The notes: a model not told the origin generated them from the letters alone. A DNA stretch of 64,000 nucleotides from Comamonas sp. (GCA_031277805.1 JAITLR010000013.1:248001-312000), one strand, 5' to 3'; counted from the stretch's first letter, positions 18,857 through 27,905 are shown. Numbers and translations are program-made.

Positions 18857-19072
18857 ATGTCGATCCAGGCCATCAATGTGCGCAACCAATTCAAGGGCAA
18901 GGTCAAGGAAATCGTTCAGGGCGATGTGGTTTCGGAGGTGGATGTGGAAACGCCTTGGGGCATCGTGACTTCGGTGATCACCACTCGCTCGGTCAAGGAT
19001 CTGGGCCTGGAAGTAGGCTCGGAAGTTGTGGCCCTGGTCAAGTCCACGGAGGTTTCCATCGCCAAGCTGTAA
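18857..19072 (+). CDS. Small TOBE-domain molybdenum/tungsten-pterin-binding protein (molbindin)
   Basis: A 71-residue Mop/TOBE protein: MSIQAINVRNQFKGKVKEI, then VVSEVDVETPWGIVTSVIT and the C-terminal LVKSTEVSIAKL are typical. Such proteins bind molybdate or a related oxyanion as oligomers in the cytoplasm. AGGAGA lies 6 bases upstream. It follows tauC by 136 bp and ends in a strong terminator, so it could be the last gene of the tau transcript. A link to sulfur oxyanions is only a guess. Confidence 0.85.
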   Translation: MSIQAINVRNQFKGKVKEIVQGDVVSEVDVETPWGIVTSVITTRSVKDLGLEVGSEVVALVKSTEVSIAKL

Positions 19073-19209
19073 ACCACTGGTGATGTCGATGGACGCCTTG
19101 GGGCAAAGCGTGCGTTTCAGGCGAGTGAAAAACGACTGACACGGTTAGTGAAAAAAGCCTGCTGATGTGCAATGCCAGTCGGTTAAGGCTTTGCACGACG
19201 GTTAACCAT

Positions 19210-19247
19210 GCAAAAAGGAGCGCATTTAGCGCTCCTTTTTGCATTCT
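19210..19247 (+). terminator. Terminator after molbindin gene
   Basis: A 13-bp perfect stem GCAAAAAGGAGCG / CGCTCCTTTTTGC with a 7-base loop. The T-run is inside the stem, so it may work on both strands. A family C-like repeat (CCAGCCAGAAGCAGTCGG) lies further on at 19335-19352. Confidence 0.85.
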
Positions 19248-19428
19248 TGGCATGCCTAGATGGCTATCGCTTAAGCCTAACTGGCTGGTATTGCATTGAT
19301 GCTGGCCTTTTTATGCTTGGAAGCGTAGCTGTTACCAGCCAGAAGCAGTCGGTTGAGCTTTATCCGCAGATGGCAGCGCCAGCCTGGAAGACGTCTTTAA
19401 ACAGGCACTGTCTATGGGCGAGGCCGCG

Positions 19429-19839
19429 TCAACCTTGGGGCATCTGGCTCATGTCCATGAACATGATTTCCCAGATGTGGCCATCCACGTCCTCGAAGCT
19501 GCGGCCATACATGAAGCCGTGGTCTTGCGCGGGGTTTACGTCCGCTTTGCCGCCGTGAGCGGACGCGATTTCAACCATGCCGTCGACGGCCGCACGGTCG
19601 TCGGCGCTTAGGCACAGCATGACTTCGCTTGCAGCGTGGGCATCGACGATCGGCTTCTGGGTGAACGTGGCCCACTTCGAGTGGGTGAGCAGCATCACGT
19701 AGATGGTGTCGGAGACGACCATGCAGGCGGCAGTCTCGTCGCTGAACTGCGGATTGTTGACGGCGCCGATTGCCTCATAGAAAGACTTTGCCTTGGGCAG
19801 GTCGGCGACGGGCAGGTTAACGAAGATTTGCTTGGGCAT
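19429..19839 (-). CDS. VOC family (glyoxalase/bleomycin-resistance fold) protein
   Basis: A 136-residue member of the lactoylglutathione lyase-like family. VNLPVADLPKAKSFYEAIG starts the first beta-alpha-beta-beta-beta module. The second ends in HGFMYGRSFEDVDGHIWEIMFMD, with the metal-ligand Glu in the last strand. Substrate unknown; similar proteins are annotated only as VOC family. Confidence 0.85.
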   Translation of the reverse strand: MPKQIFVNLPVADLPKAKSFYEAIGAVNNPQFSDETAACMVVSDTIYVMLLTHSKWATFTQKPIVDAHAASEVMLCLSADDRAAVDGMVEIASAHGGKADVNPAQDHGFMYGRSFEDVDGHIWEIMFMDMSQMPQG

Positions 19840-19874
19840 TTGAAGCCTTCAAGGTCTGAGTCGAGAGGGATTCT

Positions 19875-20042
19875 TCAGGTGTTGGCGAGCGACGTCAACA
19901 GCTTGCCCAGGCGATGAATGCTGGATGTGAGGCCGATGGCGATGGTCTTCTCAGCGTTGGCCGGCGAGACGTGGCGAATGTCTGCGCCTTGGCTGGAGAA
20001 CGTGACGAGGTTTCCGTACAGGTGGGCACATTGGTGAAGCAC
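19875..20042 (-). pseudogene. Possible 3' remnant of a gene
   Basis: A 55-codon frame opened by GTG and preceded immediately by an in-frame TAA. The translation (NLVTFSSQGADIRHV...SSIHRLGKLLTSLAN) looks protein-like, with good codon use, but is too short for a known domain. It may be the tail of a deleted gene. I did not recognise the family. Confidence 0.25.
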
Positions 20043-20102
20043 TTATAGCGAGCAAGTGCGGCCCACCAGGCTACCCGCACTTGCTGCATTGCTAAGCTAA
20101 CT

Positions 20103-21242
20103 TCAGAACGCGTGGCGCAAGCCCACTCCAAAGCCGGTCTGATTGACCCCTGGCATTGGCGTTCCTCCTGCCTGGGCACTGCTGGCTCCAAAGGCCGCGT
20201 TGCCGCTGTTCTTCATATACCCCAACGAAGCATAGGCGGCCGTGCGCTTGGACAGGTTGTAGGTGCCCCGCAGCACCAACTGCTGACCCTTGTCCGCGTT
20301 GTCCTTGTACTTGAGCTGGTTGTACTGGGCATCCAGCGTCCACTGGCCCATGGGGTAGCTCACACCCACAAACCACAGGTCGTTGCGCGGCGAGGCGATA
20401 TAGCCGTCGTTCTTGCGGCGCATATAGCCTCCCCCAATCTTGGCGCTGCCAAGCTTCACATAGCCGTTGAGCATGGTGCGCTTGTCGGCCTTGTCACTGC
20501 TCGTCAGCCCTGCAAAAGCGCCGGGACCGCCACGCAGCTCGTCATGTGCCAGCGCTGCGCCCCAAGTCGCGGTGTCGTACTTGAGCATGGCCGACCACTC
20601 GCGGCAGGTCTTGGAGTCTGTGCTGCTTTCACCTGCGCAGTTGGTGCCGCCTGGGCTGGGGCCTGCATTGACGGCATCGCGGCCGAAGCTATAGGTCGCT
20701 CCAATGGTCAGGCCCGAGAACGTGCCTTTGTAGGAGATCGCATTGTCAGCTCGCGCATTGGGAAAGTAGCTGTCCAGGCTGGCCATGGCGTGCAAGCTGG
20801 GGCCGATCACGTCGGCATCAAGCACGGACCAGAACAGCATGGTGTACTGGCGGCCCAGCCCTAGAGATCCCCAGGGGCCGTTCAAGCTGACGAAGGACTG
20901 GCGGCCAAAGCCGCGACCACCCTGATTGAGGGAGCCGCTGTCGGGGGCGATCCCCATCTCCAATGTGAAGGAGGCACTCAAGCCGCCGCCCAGATCCTCG
21001 CGGCCGCGAAAGCCCAGGCGGGAAGGAACGCTGCCTGACAGGTTGGGCATGCGTGTCAGGTTTGACTTGCTCGCCCCCACGTTGTTCATGGTTTCGACAG
21101 CCGTGTCCAGGATGCCGTAAATCTGTACGGACGATTGTGCATGTGCGAGCCCTCCCAGGCTCATTAATGCAATGGTGCTTGCTATTTTTCTAAACAACTT
21201 TGTCTCCGCTATATGGTTCTTTGAATTACAGGAAGTTTTCAT
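20103..21242 (-). CDS. Gram-negative outer-membrane porin (Omp32/OmpC-like)
   Basis: A 379-residue trimeric-type beta-barrel porin. A signal peptide ends at LAHAQ, followed by the hallmark SSVQIYGILDTAVE. The chain ends in ...GVGLRHAF with the C-terminal Phe needed for outer-membrane insertion. LGFRGREDLGGGLSASFTLE and SFVSLNGPWGSLGLGRQY are typical of the betaproteobacterial family. An internal start nearer LFRKIAST would also give a good signal peptide. Substrate unknown. Confidence 0.9.
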   Translation of the reverse strand: MKTSCNSKNHIAETKLFRKIASTIALMSLGGLAHAQSSVQIYGILDTAVETMNNVGASKSNLTRMPNLSGSVPSRLGFRGREDLGGGLSASFTLEMGIAPDSGSLNQGGRGFGRQSFVSLNGPWGSLGLGRQYTMLFWSVLDADVIGPSLHAMASLDSYFPNARADNAISYKGTFSGLTIGATYSFGRDAVNAGPSPGGTNCAGESSTDSKTCREWSAMLKYDTATWGAALAHDELRGGPGAFAGLTSSDKADKRTMLNGYVKLGSAKIGGGYMRRKNDGYIASPRNDLWFVGVSYPMGQWTLDAQYNQLKYKDNADKGQQLVLRGTYNLSKRTAAYASLGYMKNSGNAAFGASSAQAGGTPMPGVNQTGFGVGLRHAF

Positions 21243-21356
21243 GTTTTGATTTCTTGGGTGTCATCCTCCTTTTCTGCTGTCGTGGCGGGCACAGATGTGC
21301 AGCAGGGCGCGAACCAGTCGTGCGCGACCTACCATTTAGTTGTAGAAATCTCGTTC

Positions 21357-22586
21357 TTAGGATGCCGGGCAGTTACTGGTTGCGGCTTGTCCGACAAAGC
21401 GCTCTTGGGCCCAAGCAGGAAACTGCTTTGCGGCTTCGGGAACCACGGTTTCATGATCCAAGCCCGCAAACTCCTTGTAGTCCACCTTGGACCCTGCGGC
21501 ACAGAGCCCTTGACGCTCCTTCGCTGTCAGGCGGGCGGGAACGGGAACATCCTCGGTACCTTGGTAAATGACAAACGGTGTCTTGCCACGAGGCGTGAAG
21601 TTGTCGACGCTGGTCATGGCGTTCCACCAGGAGCTGCCAGGCGTCAATGCTTGAGGCTGGTAGGGCTTGGTCACAGTGGATGCTGTTTCCCAAATGTCAA
21701 AACATCCGTCAGCCATTGCTGGGAACTGTTCCAATCCCTCCGTGGTCAGGAAGTCTCCGTATTTAAGTTCGGGGTGTGCCGCCTTGATGCCTGGCAAGGT
21801 GGAGATGACATAGCCGGCAAGCTCTGTACGTGTCATGGAGTTGAGCGTCAGCTCCCGGATACGTACCGCGGGGGCGATCAATCCAGCTCCGAGCCCAGTG
21901 AATTCAGGTGCATAGCTCGTGGCAATGGCGTCGGTCCACATGGTCGTTTGCCCCCCTTGAGACCAGCCATACATGACAAAGCGCTGCGATGCCTTGGCTT
22001 CAGGGAAGTTCTGCACCGCTCGCAGCACATCAAGTGAGGCGCGCGCATTCGGCTGACCAGACATGTACCACGCGGGGCCTGGCAGCCCTTGACCCGGATA
22101 GTCGCTCATGGCCACCACATAACCCTTGGCGAGCAGATCTTTGATACCGGGGACCCGGCTCACGCCATCCACGACCAGACTGCGCCGCGATGGTGCACAG
22201 ATATCTGCCACCCCCGTCGTCTCGTGGTTCCAAAGCACCACATCGCGAGGCCCTTTCGCAGCGGCTGTCGGCACATATATTTCTCCCGAGACGTACTTTT
22301 TGACCCCATTCACGATCTCCGAGACGTAAACGATATTCCACCCTCTGGAGCCTGCTGGCGCATCCGTGCGCTCCTGAGCCCAGTAAATGGCCCCCACTTT
22401 TGCCTGCGCATCAGGCTCTCGGTAGATATCCCAGAAAGCACTACCGGATGGGCCCTCTGGGACCGCTGGTAAAACACCCGCGTGGGCGTTGCCATCACTT
22501 CCCCCGCATCCCACCAGCACTGCAGCCGATGCTGCAATGGCTGATGCAAGAATTCCGGCAGCAATCCAATTGCTGTTCTTGGTCAT
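21357..22586 (-). CDS. Secreted lipase-like alpha/beta hydrolase, lipoprotein
   Basis: A 409-residue member of the secretory lipase (LIP) family. The leader ends in a lipobox, AAVLVGC, so the protein is probably lipidated. The nucleophile elbow is GWSQGG. The acid and His are likely in QGTEDVPVP and GLDHETVVP. LLAKGYVVAMSDYPGQGLPG is a family landmark. The start at 22586 is used because the signal peptide begins directly after it. It is transcribed in the same direction as the upstream-encoded porin, 114 bp apart; an ester-degrading role is inferred. Confidence 0.85.
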   Translation of the reverse strand: MTKNSNWIAAGILASAIAASAAVLVGCGGSDGNAHAGVLPAVPEGPSGSAFWDIYREPDAQAKVGAIYWAQERTDAPAGSRGWNIVYVSEIVNGVKKYVSGEIYVPTAAAKGPRDVVLWNHETTGVADICAPSRRSLVVDGVSRVPGIKDLLAKGYVVAMSDYPGQGLPGPAWYMSGQPNARASLDVLRAVQNFPEAKASQRFVMYGWSQGGQTTMWTDAIATSYAPEFTGLGAGLIAPAVRIRELTLNSMTRTELAGYVISTLPGIKAAHPELKYGDFLTTEGLEQFPAMADGCFDIWETASTVTKPYQPQALTPGSSWWNAMTSVDNFTPRGKTPFVIYQGTEDVPVPARLTAKERQGLCAAGSKVDYKEFAGLDHETVVPEAAKQFPAWAQERFVGQAATSNCPAS

Positions 22587-23536
22587 ATTGAAGTAATCCG
22601 TTCTTTGTTGTTTAGGGCTTATCCGCGAAGCCAATTGGCTTGGGGCGGGCGTGTTTGAATGAAATTGCGGCGATACATGTACACGCCGTCTCCTGTGGTT
22701 GTGTTTGAAGCGTGTGGTTGAACAGCAGGTTGGAGCTGCCGCTGCCGTAGTGCTTGGATTTATGGAAATCCACCTCCAGTTGTTGAGTCATGGACATTTT
22801 TTCTGGGCGCAGCACCTCCCGCCGTGCCATTGGCACAGCTCATACGTTTGGTTGAGAAAATTTAGAAAGAAGGGCTCTGGCTAGAGTTGTCGCAGCGTTC
22901 GGCCCAATGCACCCATGAGCTGGTGCGGTAAGGCTGTTTGGGGATCAGCGAGTGGCCGAAGCTGGATGTCGGTGTGTCATGAGTTGCCTCCTATTGGTGC
23001 TTATTTGGATATTTTTTATAATCAATTTTTGATGGATTTTGTTTATTTTTCATAAGCATTTCAAGGAGGAATGCAGCGCTTTTGCTTGGTGCTTTCCCTT
23101 GCGGTAAAACGCTAGCTCGATAGCGAAATAGCGAGCTCCCTGTGAGACACAGTCTGCGCACCGTTCGTATCCATCTCACTCGGTACATTGCTTTCAATGC
23201 CGCGTTCTACTTTGTGGCCACTACTTGCTTCACAGTGCTTCCAGTGCAAGTGAGAGCCGAGATTCAAGGGCTGTCATAGATCGACATGAAGTTGTTGCGG
23301 CGAGCCACACTGGCGTGCTGCCAAACAGCCATCTCCGAAGTAAAGCAGCAGCTCATGGCACGTGGATTTCAAAGACTGGTGCTGTGGCGTTTGCTGCGGT
23401 TCAGGTACTGAGCCTTGAATGGCTCAGAGCAGCCGGGATCTGCCGTTTGCGGCCACGCGCCTGACGACAGCTTCTGGTCGGTAGGCGACCGTCTCAGAAC
23501 GGCCAGAAGAAGCCACGATCAAGACGTCAATGCGGA
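22587..23536. other. Accessory intergenic region, no supported gene
   Basis: About 950 bases of mixed composition. Short frames occur on both strands, but none has a recognisable domain or good start. An AT-rich stretch lies at 23000-23060. A family C-like pair of motifs (GACAGCTTCTGGTCGG and AACGGCCAGAAGAAGCC) lies at 23466-23514. Confidence 0.5.
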
Positions 23537-23630
23537 AGGACAACGCTCGCAGTAAACCGAACCGTAGTGCGAAGCGGGAGGGTACACGCAAGCAGGGCTT
23601 GTGCGCGTGGGCTTAACCAACCAGTTAGGC
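23537..23630 (-). repeat. Integron attC-like site downstream of the cassette-like gene
   Basis: Read on the minus strand it begins GCCTAAC (perfect RYYYAAC core) and continues into GGTTAAGCCC, like the left half of known attC sites. It has a central imperfect hairpin (ACGCGCACAAGC / GCTTGCGTGT) and ends GAGCGTTGTCC, a degenerate GTTRRRY core. The 94-bp length is within the attC range. The right half is poorly conserved. Confidence 0.45.
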
Positions 23631-23673
23631 CGCAGGTTCTGCGCAGAAATGCGACGGCACTTTTGATGGCGGG

Positions 23674-24141
23674 TTAGCTGGATTGAATCGAAACACCAAG
23701 TTCCTTGCATGAATGCAAGAAGCGTTCGCGAAGTAGCCTAATGTCGAAATCGGCAACTCTGCGCCGCTTGAATTCAAGCGCCGCCAGAGACTCATAAATG
23801 AGTTGAACAATGTGCGATACCGACTCTTCAGTTGAATGAGTGGCCAAAAACGAAAAATCTGGTCGAACGCTATAGTGCCCGACATTGAACCAGTCTGGTA
23901 TGGCTGGAAGACCAAAATGACCTCTGCCAGAGACGCGCTTCTGTAGTCGAAAGGTGTGTCGAGGCTGGCCATCTGGCTTGGCCGAGCCTACGAGCTACTC
24001 TATGTCAATCCAAAGATGCTCCATTGGGCCGCCGTACTCGCCCGACAGCTGCTCAGATAGCTTGTCGAAGAGCGGGCGAAGTGCATCGGCGAGACTTCTG
24101 GTGGACTCGTCGCAAATGCTCGCGTGAAAGTCTAGCTTCAT
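23674..24141 (-). pseudogene. Hypothetical protein gene with one in-frame amber stop
   Basis: A continuous frame of 155 codons (MKLDFHASICDESTRSLADA at the start, FNVGHYSVRPDFSFL in the middle, ending GVSIQSS) broken only by TAG at 23995-23997, codon 49. Both sides look coding, with DALRPLFDKLSEQLSGEYGG before the stop and KPDGQPRHTFRLQKRVSGR after it. The protein is otherwise whole, so this is a recent single-base inactivation, or a sequencing error. No function was recognised. The attC-like sequence on both sides suggests a former integron cassette. Confidence 0.7.
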
Positions 24142-24149
24142 ATCTTGAG

Positions 24150-24176
24150 TGGCCTAATGTTTGAGCTTAGCCGCCC
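24150..24176 (-). repeat. attC-like right half-site upstream of the cassette-like gene
   Basis: Read on the minus strand it is GCGGCTAAGCTCAAACATTAGGC. Classical attC sites end GCGGCTTAACTCAAGCGTTAGGC, so most positions match. It ends 9 bases before the ATG of the cassette-like gene, the usual arrangement for a gene cassette. The matching left half is not clear. Confidence 0.5.
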
Positions 24177-24733
24177 GTGGCCTGTAATCTCGGTTGGCGA
24201 TCGATGCAACGCAACGCTCATCCAGAATTGAGTTGCACGAAGAGTGCAAATTAACTACCAATGTTCGCTCTAGGCTGATCGCTGCCCTGTGCTGCATGTT
24301 CAAAAAGGTGCAGGTGGCCGTACAACACTTACAGGCCCCCAACCCATGAAAACAAGACTCCGCCAGAGCGACCTGTGATGCCAACAGAGTCCCTGGCGCC
24401 GGGCATCCTGTCATTTGTTCTGCTGCGTGCCGCCATTGCCGAGATCGACCGCTGTGAGGGCTACGAGGTGCGGCCATTGACGACGCACTGAGGGGGTACG
24501 GCCCAAGGCCGTCATGCTGGCGGCTGAGCACAGTCGCACGTTTGGGAAAGCATTCCTGAAAACCGGGATAAGGCGAGAGACGGCTTCCAATGGAGCAGGC
24601 CGTTTGCAGTCATTCTCAACGATAGCGTGGCCTCGATTTGGCACTGCACGTATTTACCTAGAGTACATTGGAACAAGGAGTCGCTGCGATTCATTTGAAG
24701 CGGCGAAGTTTCATTGTTAGAAAGTCTTTCAAA
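24177..24733. other. Accessory intergenic region, no supported gene
   Basis: Several overlapping short frames, none with a recognisable domain. Just before the next gene, CATTGTTAGAAAG at 24711-24723 resembles an attC right end (GTTRRR), but the rest of a site is not visible. Confidence 0.45.
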
Positions 24734-25189
24734 ATGTCTAATCCCACTCTACCCGCTGAGGGAGGATGCCGATGCGGCAAAGTAAGGTTCCGAATTTCTG
24801 CTGCTCCCTTGCTGACAATGGCCTGCCATTGCCGCGGTTGCCAGCGCATGAGTTCAAGCGCCTATTCACTTAGCGCTGCTATCCCCGCCAGTGCGTTCGA
24901 GTTGACGCAAGGCGAGGCGGTCATCGGCGGCATGCACGGGGCGGATCGGCACTACTTCTGTGAACATTGCATGACATGGATGTTCACCCGCCCTGGTGGG
25001 ATCGATGCGTTTGTCAATTGCAGGGCAACCCTGCTGGATGAGACCGGTTGGTTCTCGCCCTTCGTTGAGACCTACACAAGCACGAAACTATCCTTTGCCG
25101 ACACAGGGGCAGCACACAGCTTTGAGACATTTCCTCCCATGGAGGCTTATGAGGGGCTTATCAACGAATACGCAATGGCATCGAGGTAA
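24734..25189 (+). CDS. GFA family zinc-binding protein
   Basis: A 151-residue member of the glutathione-dependent formaldehyde-activating (GFA/CENP-V) family. The zinc-binding cysteines are in GGCRCGKVRFRI (about residues 11-14), CHCRGCQR (about 32-39) and FCEHCMTW. Most members are not proven to act on formaldehyde, so only the fold is claimed. The ATG lies 66 bases inside a longer open frame; the family alignment supports 24734. Genes of this type are common passengers on integrons and islands. Confidence 0.85.
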   Translation: MSNPTLPAEGGCRCGKVRFRISAAPLLTMACHCRGCQRMSSSAYSLSAAIPASAFELTQGEAVIGGMHGADRHYFCEHCMTWMFTRPGGIDAFVNCRATLLDETGWFSPFVETYTSTKLSFADTGAAHSFETFPPMEAYEGLINEYAMASR

Positions 25190-25297
25190 AAAATCGGTCG
25201 GCGTTCATCCATGCTCCCGTACGGCTCTGGCCGAGACCGACGGGTGTAAAGGATATGAGATCCAGTTGCAAGCGGCCGCAAAAAAAGGCGGAAAAAT

Positions 25298-25341
25298 GAA
25301 AGCCTCCCCCTGGTGCTTTGGCGCTGGAGGAGGCTTTTTTG
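25298..25341 (+). terminator. Terminator downstream of the GFA gene
   Basis: AAAGCCTCC pairs with GGAGGCTTT across about 20 bases that include a second CTCC/GGAG pairing, followed by a T-run. It lies about 110 bases after the GFA stop. Confidence 0.7.
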
Positions 25342-25720
25342 TAGAGCCTTACTTTTTAGGGCCGCACGGTTTGAACAAGAAGCCGTCGAACTCTTGCGCT
25401 TGGTACCCGTCTACGCTCTTGTCGGCCGTCTGCTACCGGCCAAGAGCAGACTCCCATAGTGCACCTCCGAACTACAGCTTCAGGCTGATCTGAGCCATTC
25501 ACGGCCTAGCGCCTGAGTGGCAGTAACAGCCAACACCAGTCGTTGAACGCTGCCTGTCCTGAACGGCCGCTTCACCATCGGGAGTGGCCGCTCGACTGCG
25601 CGGTCTGCCGTGTACTGACTCGAAAGACCGCTTCTACGTGCCCCGACAGGCTCGTGTCGACGGCGGATTCAACTGGTCAATGCAACACATGCGCGGAACA
25701 TCTCTGCAAGGGGCCCGCGC
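25342..25720. other. Accessory spacer with several family C repeats
   Basis: Holds GTCTGC...GCAGAC around a GGCC core at 25428-25451, the cleanest family C palindrome in the window. Degenerate copies such as GAACGGCCGCTTC and AAGACCGCTTCT lie at 25555-25640. No supported gene. Confidence 0.55.
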
Positions 25721-26161
25721 TCATACCTTGGCCAGGAAGGCCGCCGCATCACCCGCTTCACACTTCCAGTCTGCGAAGACCCCAACCAGATTGCATTCCA
25801 CGCAGTGGCAAGCGATGTAGTACCAGCGCGCGTCATGTGTGCCCTCGTACACGGAGACGCCGGACATTAGCTCGAACACCTCGTTCTCGCACACGCACTC
25901 GTGCGCCTCGGGAGCGGCCTCTTCAATGTAGTCCGCGCTGTCGCCCATCAGGTGTTTCTGCCCGCAGTCGGTGCAGATGCGGATTGCCACGCCGGCTTCT
26001 TCATCGGTCTGCAGCGCAAAAGTCCGGCATCCGCAATTGCATTTGGACGAGGCATACCGGACGGCCTCATAGCCATTCGCAACGCTGTAGCTGCGCAGCT
26101 CGGCTTGGGTGTCGCCGGACGTCGTCCCGTACCAGAACTCGCCCTTCTTCGTCAGTGCCAT
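25721..26161 (-). CDS. Cysteine-rich zinc-ribbon protein of unknown function
   Basis: 146 residues starting MALTKKGEFWYGTT. Cysteine clusters CNCGC, CTDCGQKH, ECVCENE and CHCVEC point to two zinc ribbons. I recognise this as a hypothetical protein type seen in many proteobacterial islands, without known function. The ATG at 26161 is preferred to one 34 codons upstream because that extension contains a GTTAGGT cassette-like core at 26200-26206 (minus strand) and family C sequence beyond it. Confidence 0.75.
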   Translation of the reverse strand: MALTKKGEFWYGTTSGDTQAELRSYSVANGYEAVRYASSKCNCGCRTFALQTDEEAGVAIRICTDCGQKHLMGDSADYIEEAAPEAHECVCENEVFELMSGVSVYEGTHDARWYYIACHCVECNLVGVFADWKCEAGDAAAFLAKV

Positions 26162-26327
26162 TGATGTTGTTCCATTCTTCAAAGTGAGCTTCCCGGCAGA
26201 CCTAACGCCAAGCTTGCCCTGATCATCTGGATTTTGCCTGAAGGCACGGTGAATCATCGTCAAGCAGCCTTCGCGAACGGCTGCTCCTGGCCGACTTCAG
26301 AGGCAGGCCGCGACCCTAAGCAGTCCT

Positions 26328-26597
26328 TCAGGGGCTAATCTTTCGAGTGTCTTTCAGTATCAAATGACCGAAGAAGGTGAAACCTAAGCCAGCTAAGAGC
26401 AACAAGCCCCCTTCTATGAAACGCCCCACGTTGGGATTGAAAACTTCGGAAACTAGAAGTGCAATACCGCATATGGCTTTACAGCTAGTTCCGCTTGCAG
26501 GAGATTCATTTCCGACGAAAAGAAGGCATCCCATTGCAATGCCGCCGATGCCAAGCAAAAGAAAAAAGTAGCCTGCGATTTTTGCTTCACGGCGCAT
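26328..26597 (-). CDS. Small hypothetical membrane protein
   Basis: 89 residues with two hydrophobic segments (about 8-28 and 62-80) and a short polar loop that holds two Cys (residues 39 and 43). No family was recognised. The ATG follows GTGAAGAA. Family C motifs lie on both sides (about 26279-26300 and 26659-26688). Confidence 0.6.
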   Translation of the reverse strand: MRREAKIAGYFFLLLGIGGIAMGCLLFVGNESPASGTSCKAICGIALLVSEVFNPNVGRFIEGGLLLLAGLGFTFFGHLILKDTRKISP

Positions 26598-26658
26598 TTC
26601 TTCACCTACTTATATTGATCAAGCTTTCGTTATCCTTCATGGCATATGGAACAACGAG

Positions 26659-26688
26659 TGCCTGCTTCTGGCCGAGATGTTGAGTTCA
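26659..26688. repeat. Accessory-region palindromic repeat, family C
   Basis: TGCCTGCTTCTGGCCGAGAT followed by GTTGAGTTCA, an inverted copy of the CGGCCAGAAGC core. It lies between the small membrane protein and the broken recombinase. Confidence 0.55.
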
Positions 26689-26803
26689 TGGCTATGCCAG
26701 GAAGCTGACAGCCATAGGGCTGTGGCAGCCGAGCATCACTAGTCGCTCTGGCGAGTCGAAGCCAGCGCATCCTGTGTGCCCCTCAACTCGATGGGAGACC
26801 ATC

Positions 26804-27427
26804 ATGGGATCGACAGGTAATACCGCTCATCGCGAGCCGTGGAACAAGGGCAAGATCGTCGGGCAGAAGGCTCCGTTTAAGCTCAAGGACATCTGGGCAC
26901 TGCGCGTAAGGCTCCAGATGGAAGGCAGGGTGCGCGAGCTTGCTCTCTTCAACTTGGGCATCGATAGCAAGCTGCGAGGATGCGACCTCGTCGCCCTCAA
27001 GGTTCGGGATGTATGCCACGGCGACCAGGTAGCATCGCGCGCGGTTGTCATGCAGCACAAGACTCAGCGTCCAGTGCAGTTCGAGATCACGCAGGCTGCC
27101 CGTGACGCCTTGCAAGCCTGAATCAAGCTGGCTGGGCTGAAATCAGAGGACTTCCTGTTTCCAAGCCGGCTACACGAGTCGCCACATCTGGGGACCCGGC
27201 AGTACGCCCGAATTCTCGGCCACTGGGTTGACGAGCTAGGCCTGGACCGCATGGAGTACGGGACGCACTCGATGCGTAGAACAAAGGCGACACTGATCTA
27301 CCGCCGCACAAAGAACCTGCGCGCTGTCCAGTTGCTGCTCGGCCACTCGAAGTTGGAGTCAACAGTGAGGTACCTGGGTATCGAAGTAGACGATGCCCTT
27401 GAGATCTCAGAACAGACGGAGATTTGA
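26804..27427 (+). pseudogene. Solo tyrosine recombinase/integrase with one in-frame stop
   Basis: A 207-codon frame (MGSTGNTAHREPWNKGK...) broken by TGA at 27119-27121, codon 106. In relatives I recall, this position is Trp (AWI), so TGG to TGA is the likely change. All catalytic residues are present: R58 in KLRGCDLV, H155 and R158 in HSMRR, H181 in LLGH and Y190 in VRYLG. It lacks the separate N-terminal DNA-binding domain and the extra domain of integron integrases. GGGAG precedes the ATG. It sits in the middle of the small-gene array and could once have moved it. Confidence 0.8.
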
Positions 27428-27536
27428 AGTTGTCGCTGGCGGCCACCCTGGAAGCTGCGCCAGGGTGGCCGTCCTCAACGGCCGCAATGTGGCGCTGGGC
27501 CAAACTGATACTTTCGGCTAGAAACGGACGTTCAAC

Positions 27537-27905
27537 ATGATGCAAACGCTTTGTCCCACCTGCCACGCGCGGGGCATTTCGGAAATGGCAAAGCGATGGT
27601 CAAGTCGAGAGGGGCCGGCAAAATGTGAGCAGTGCGGTGCCTTAAGCCACGCCCTCTCCAGTACATCAAATGGCATCTGGGTGGGAACGCTTCTCTCAGT
27701 CGCTGGGCTCTCTGTTGCTGCTGCTCTGCTGAGCATCCCGATGGCTGTCGGGCTCGCGGCCGTGACTGTGCTCACGGTGCTCATTAACGTCGCGATGTGG
27801 AGGCGTGTGGAAATGATCCCGATAACGTCCGAAAGCGCGGCCACAGCGAAGAAAGTCACTTGGTTTCTGACGGCAATCTACGCTCTGTTTTCACTGTTTC
27901 AATAA
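27537..27905 (+). CDS. Zinc-ribbon membrane protein, duplicated module copy 2
   Basis: Near-identical twin of the gene at 13878-14246, with the same length of 122 residues. Both CxxC pairs and all membrane segments are kept. Differences are conservative or scattered (for example K3Q and a changed RGW/REG stretch near residue 25), so both copies look functional. Upstream GGACGTTCAACATGATG and downstream CTGGGCC-TGTCCAGACTGAG are shared with copy 1. Confidence 0.75.
   Translation: MMQTLCPTCHARGISEMAKRWSSREGPAKCEQCGALSHALSSTSNGIWVGTLLSVAGLSVAAALLSIPMAVGLAAVTVLTVLINVAMWRRVEMIPITSESAATAKKVTWFLTAIYALFSLFQ

Noticed and set aside
22612..22836. Short minus-strand frame upstream of the lipase gene
   Set aside because: Fragmentary protein-like sequence without a clear start, domain or ribosome-binding site; not enough support for a gene.
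25428..25451. CRISPR array made of the recurring CGGCCAGAAG motifs
   Set aside because: The copies are degenerate, far apart at irregular distances and have no cas genes.
26804..27121. TGA in the recombinase as a selenocysteine codon
   Set aside because: No SECIS-like hairpin follows, the family position is Trp rather than Cys, and tyrosine recombinases are not selenoproteins.
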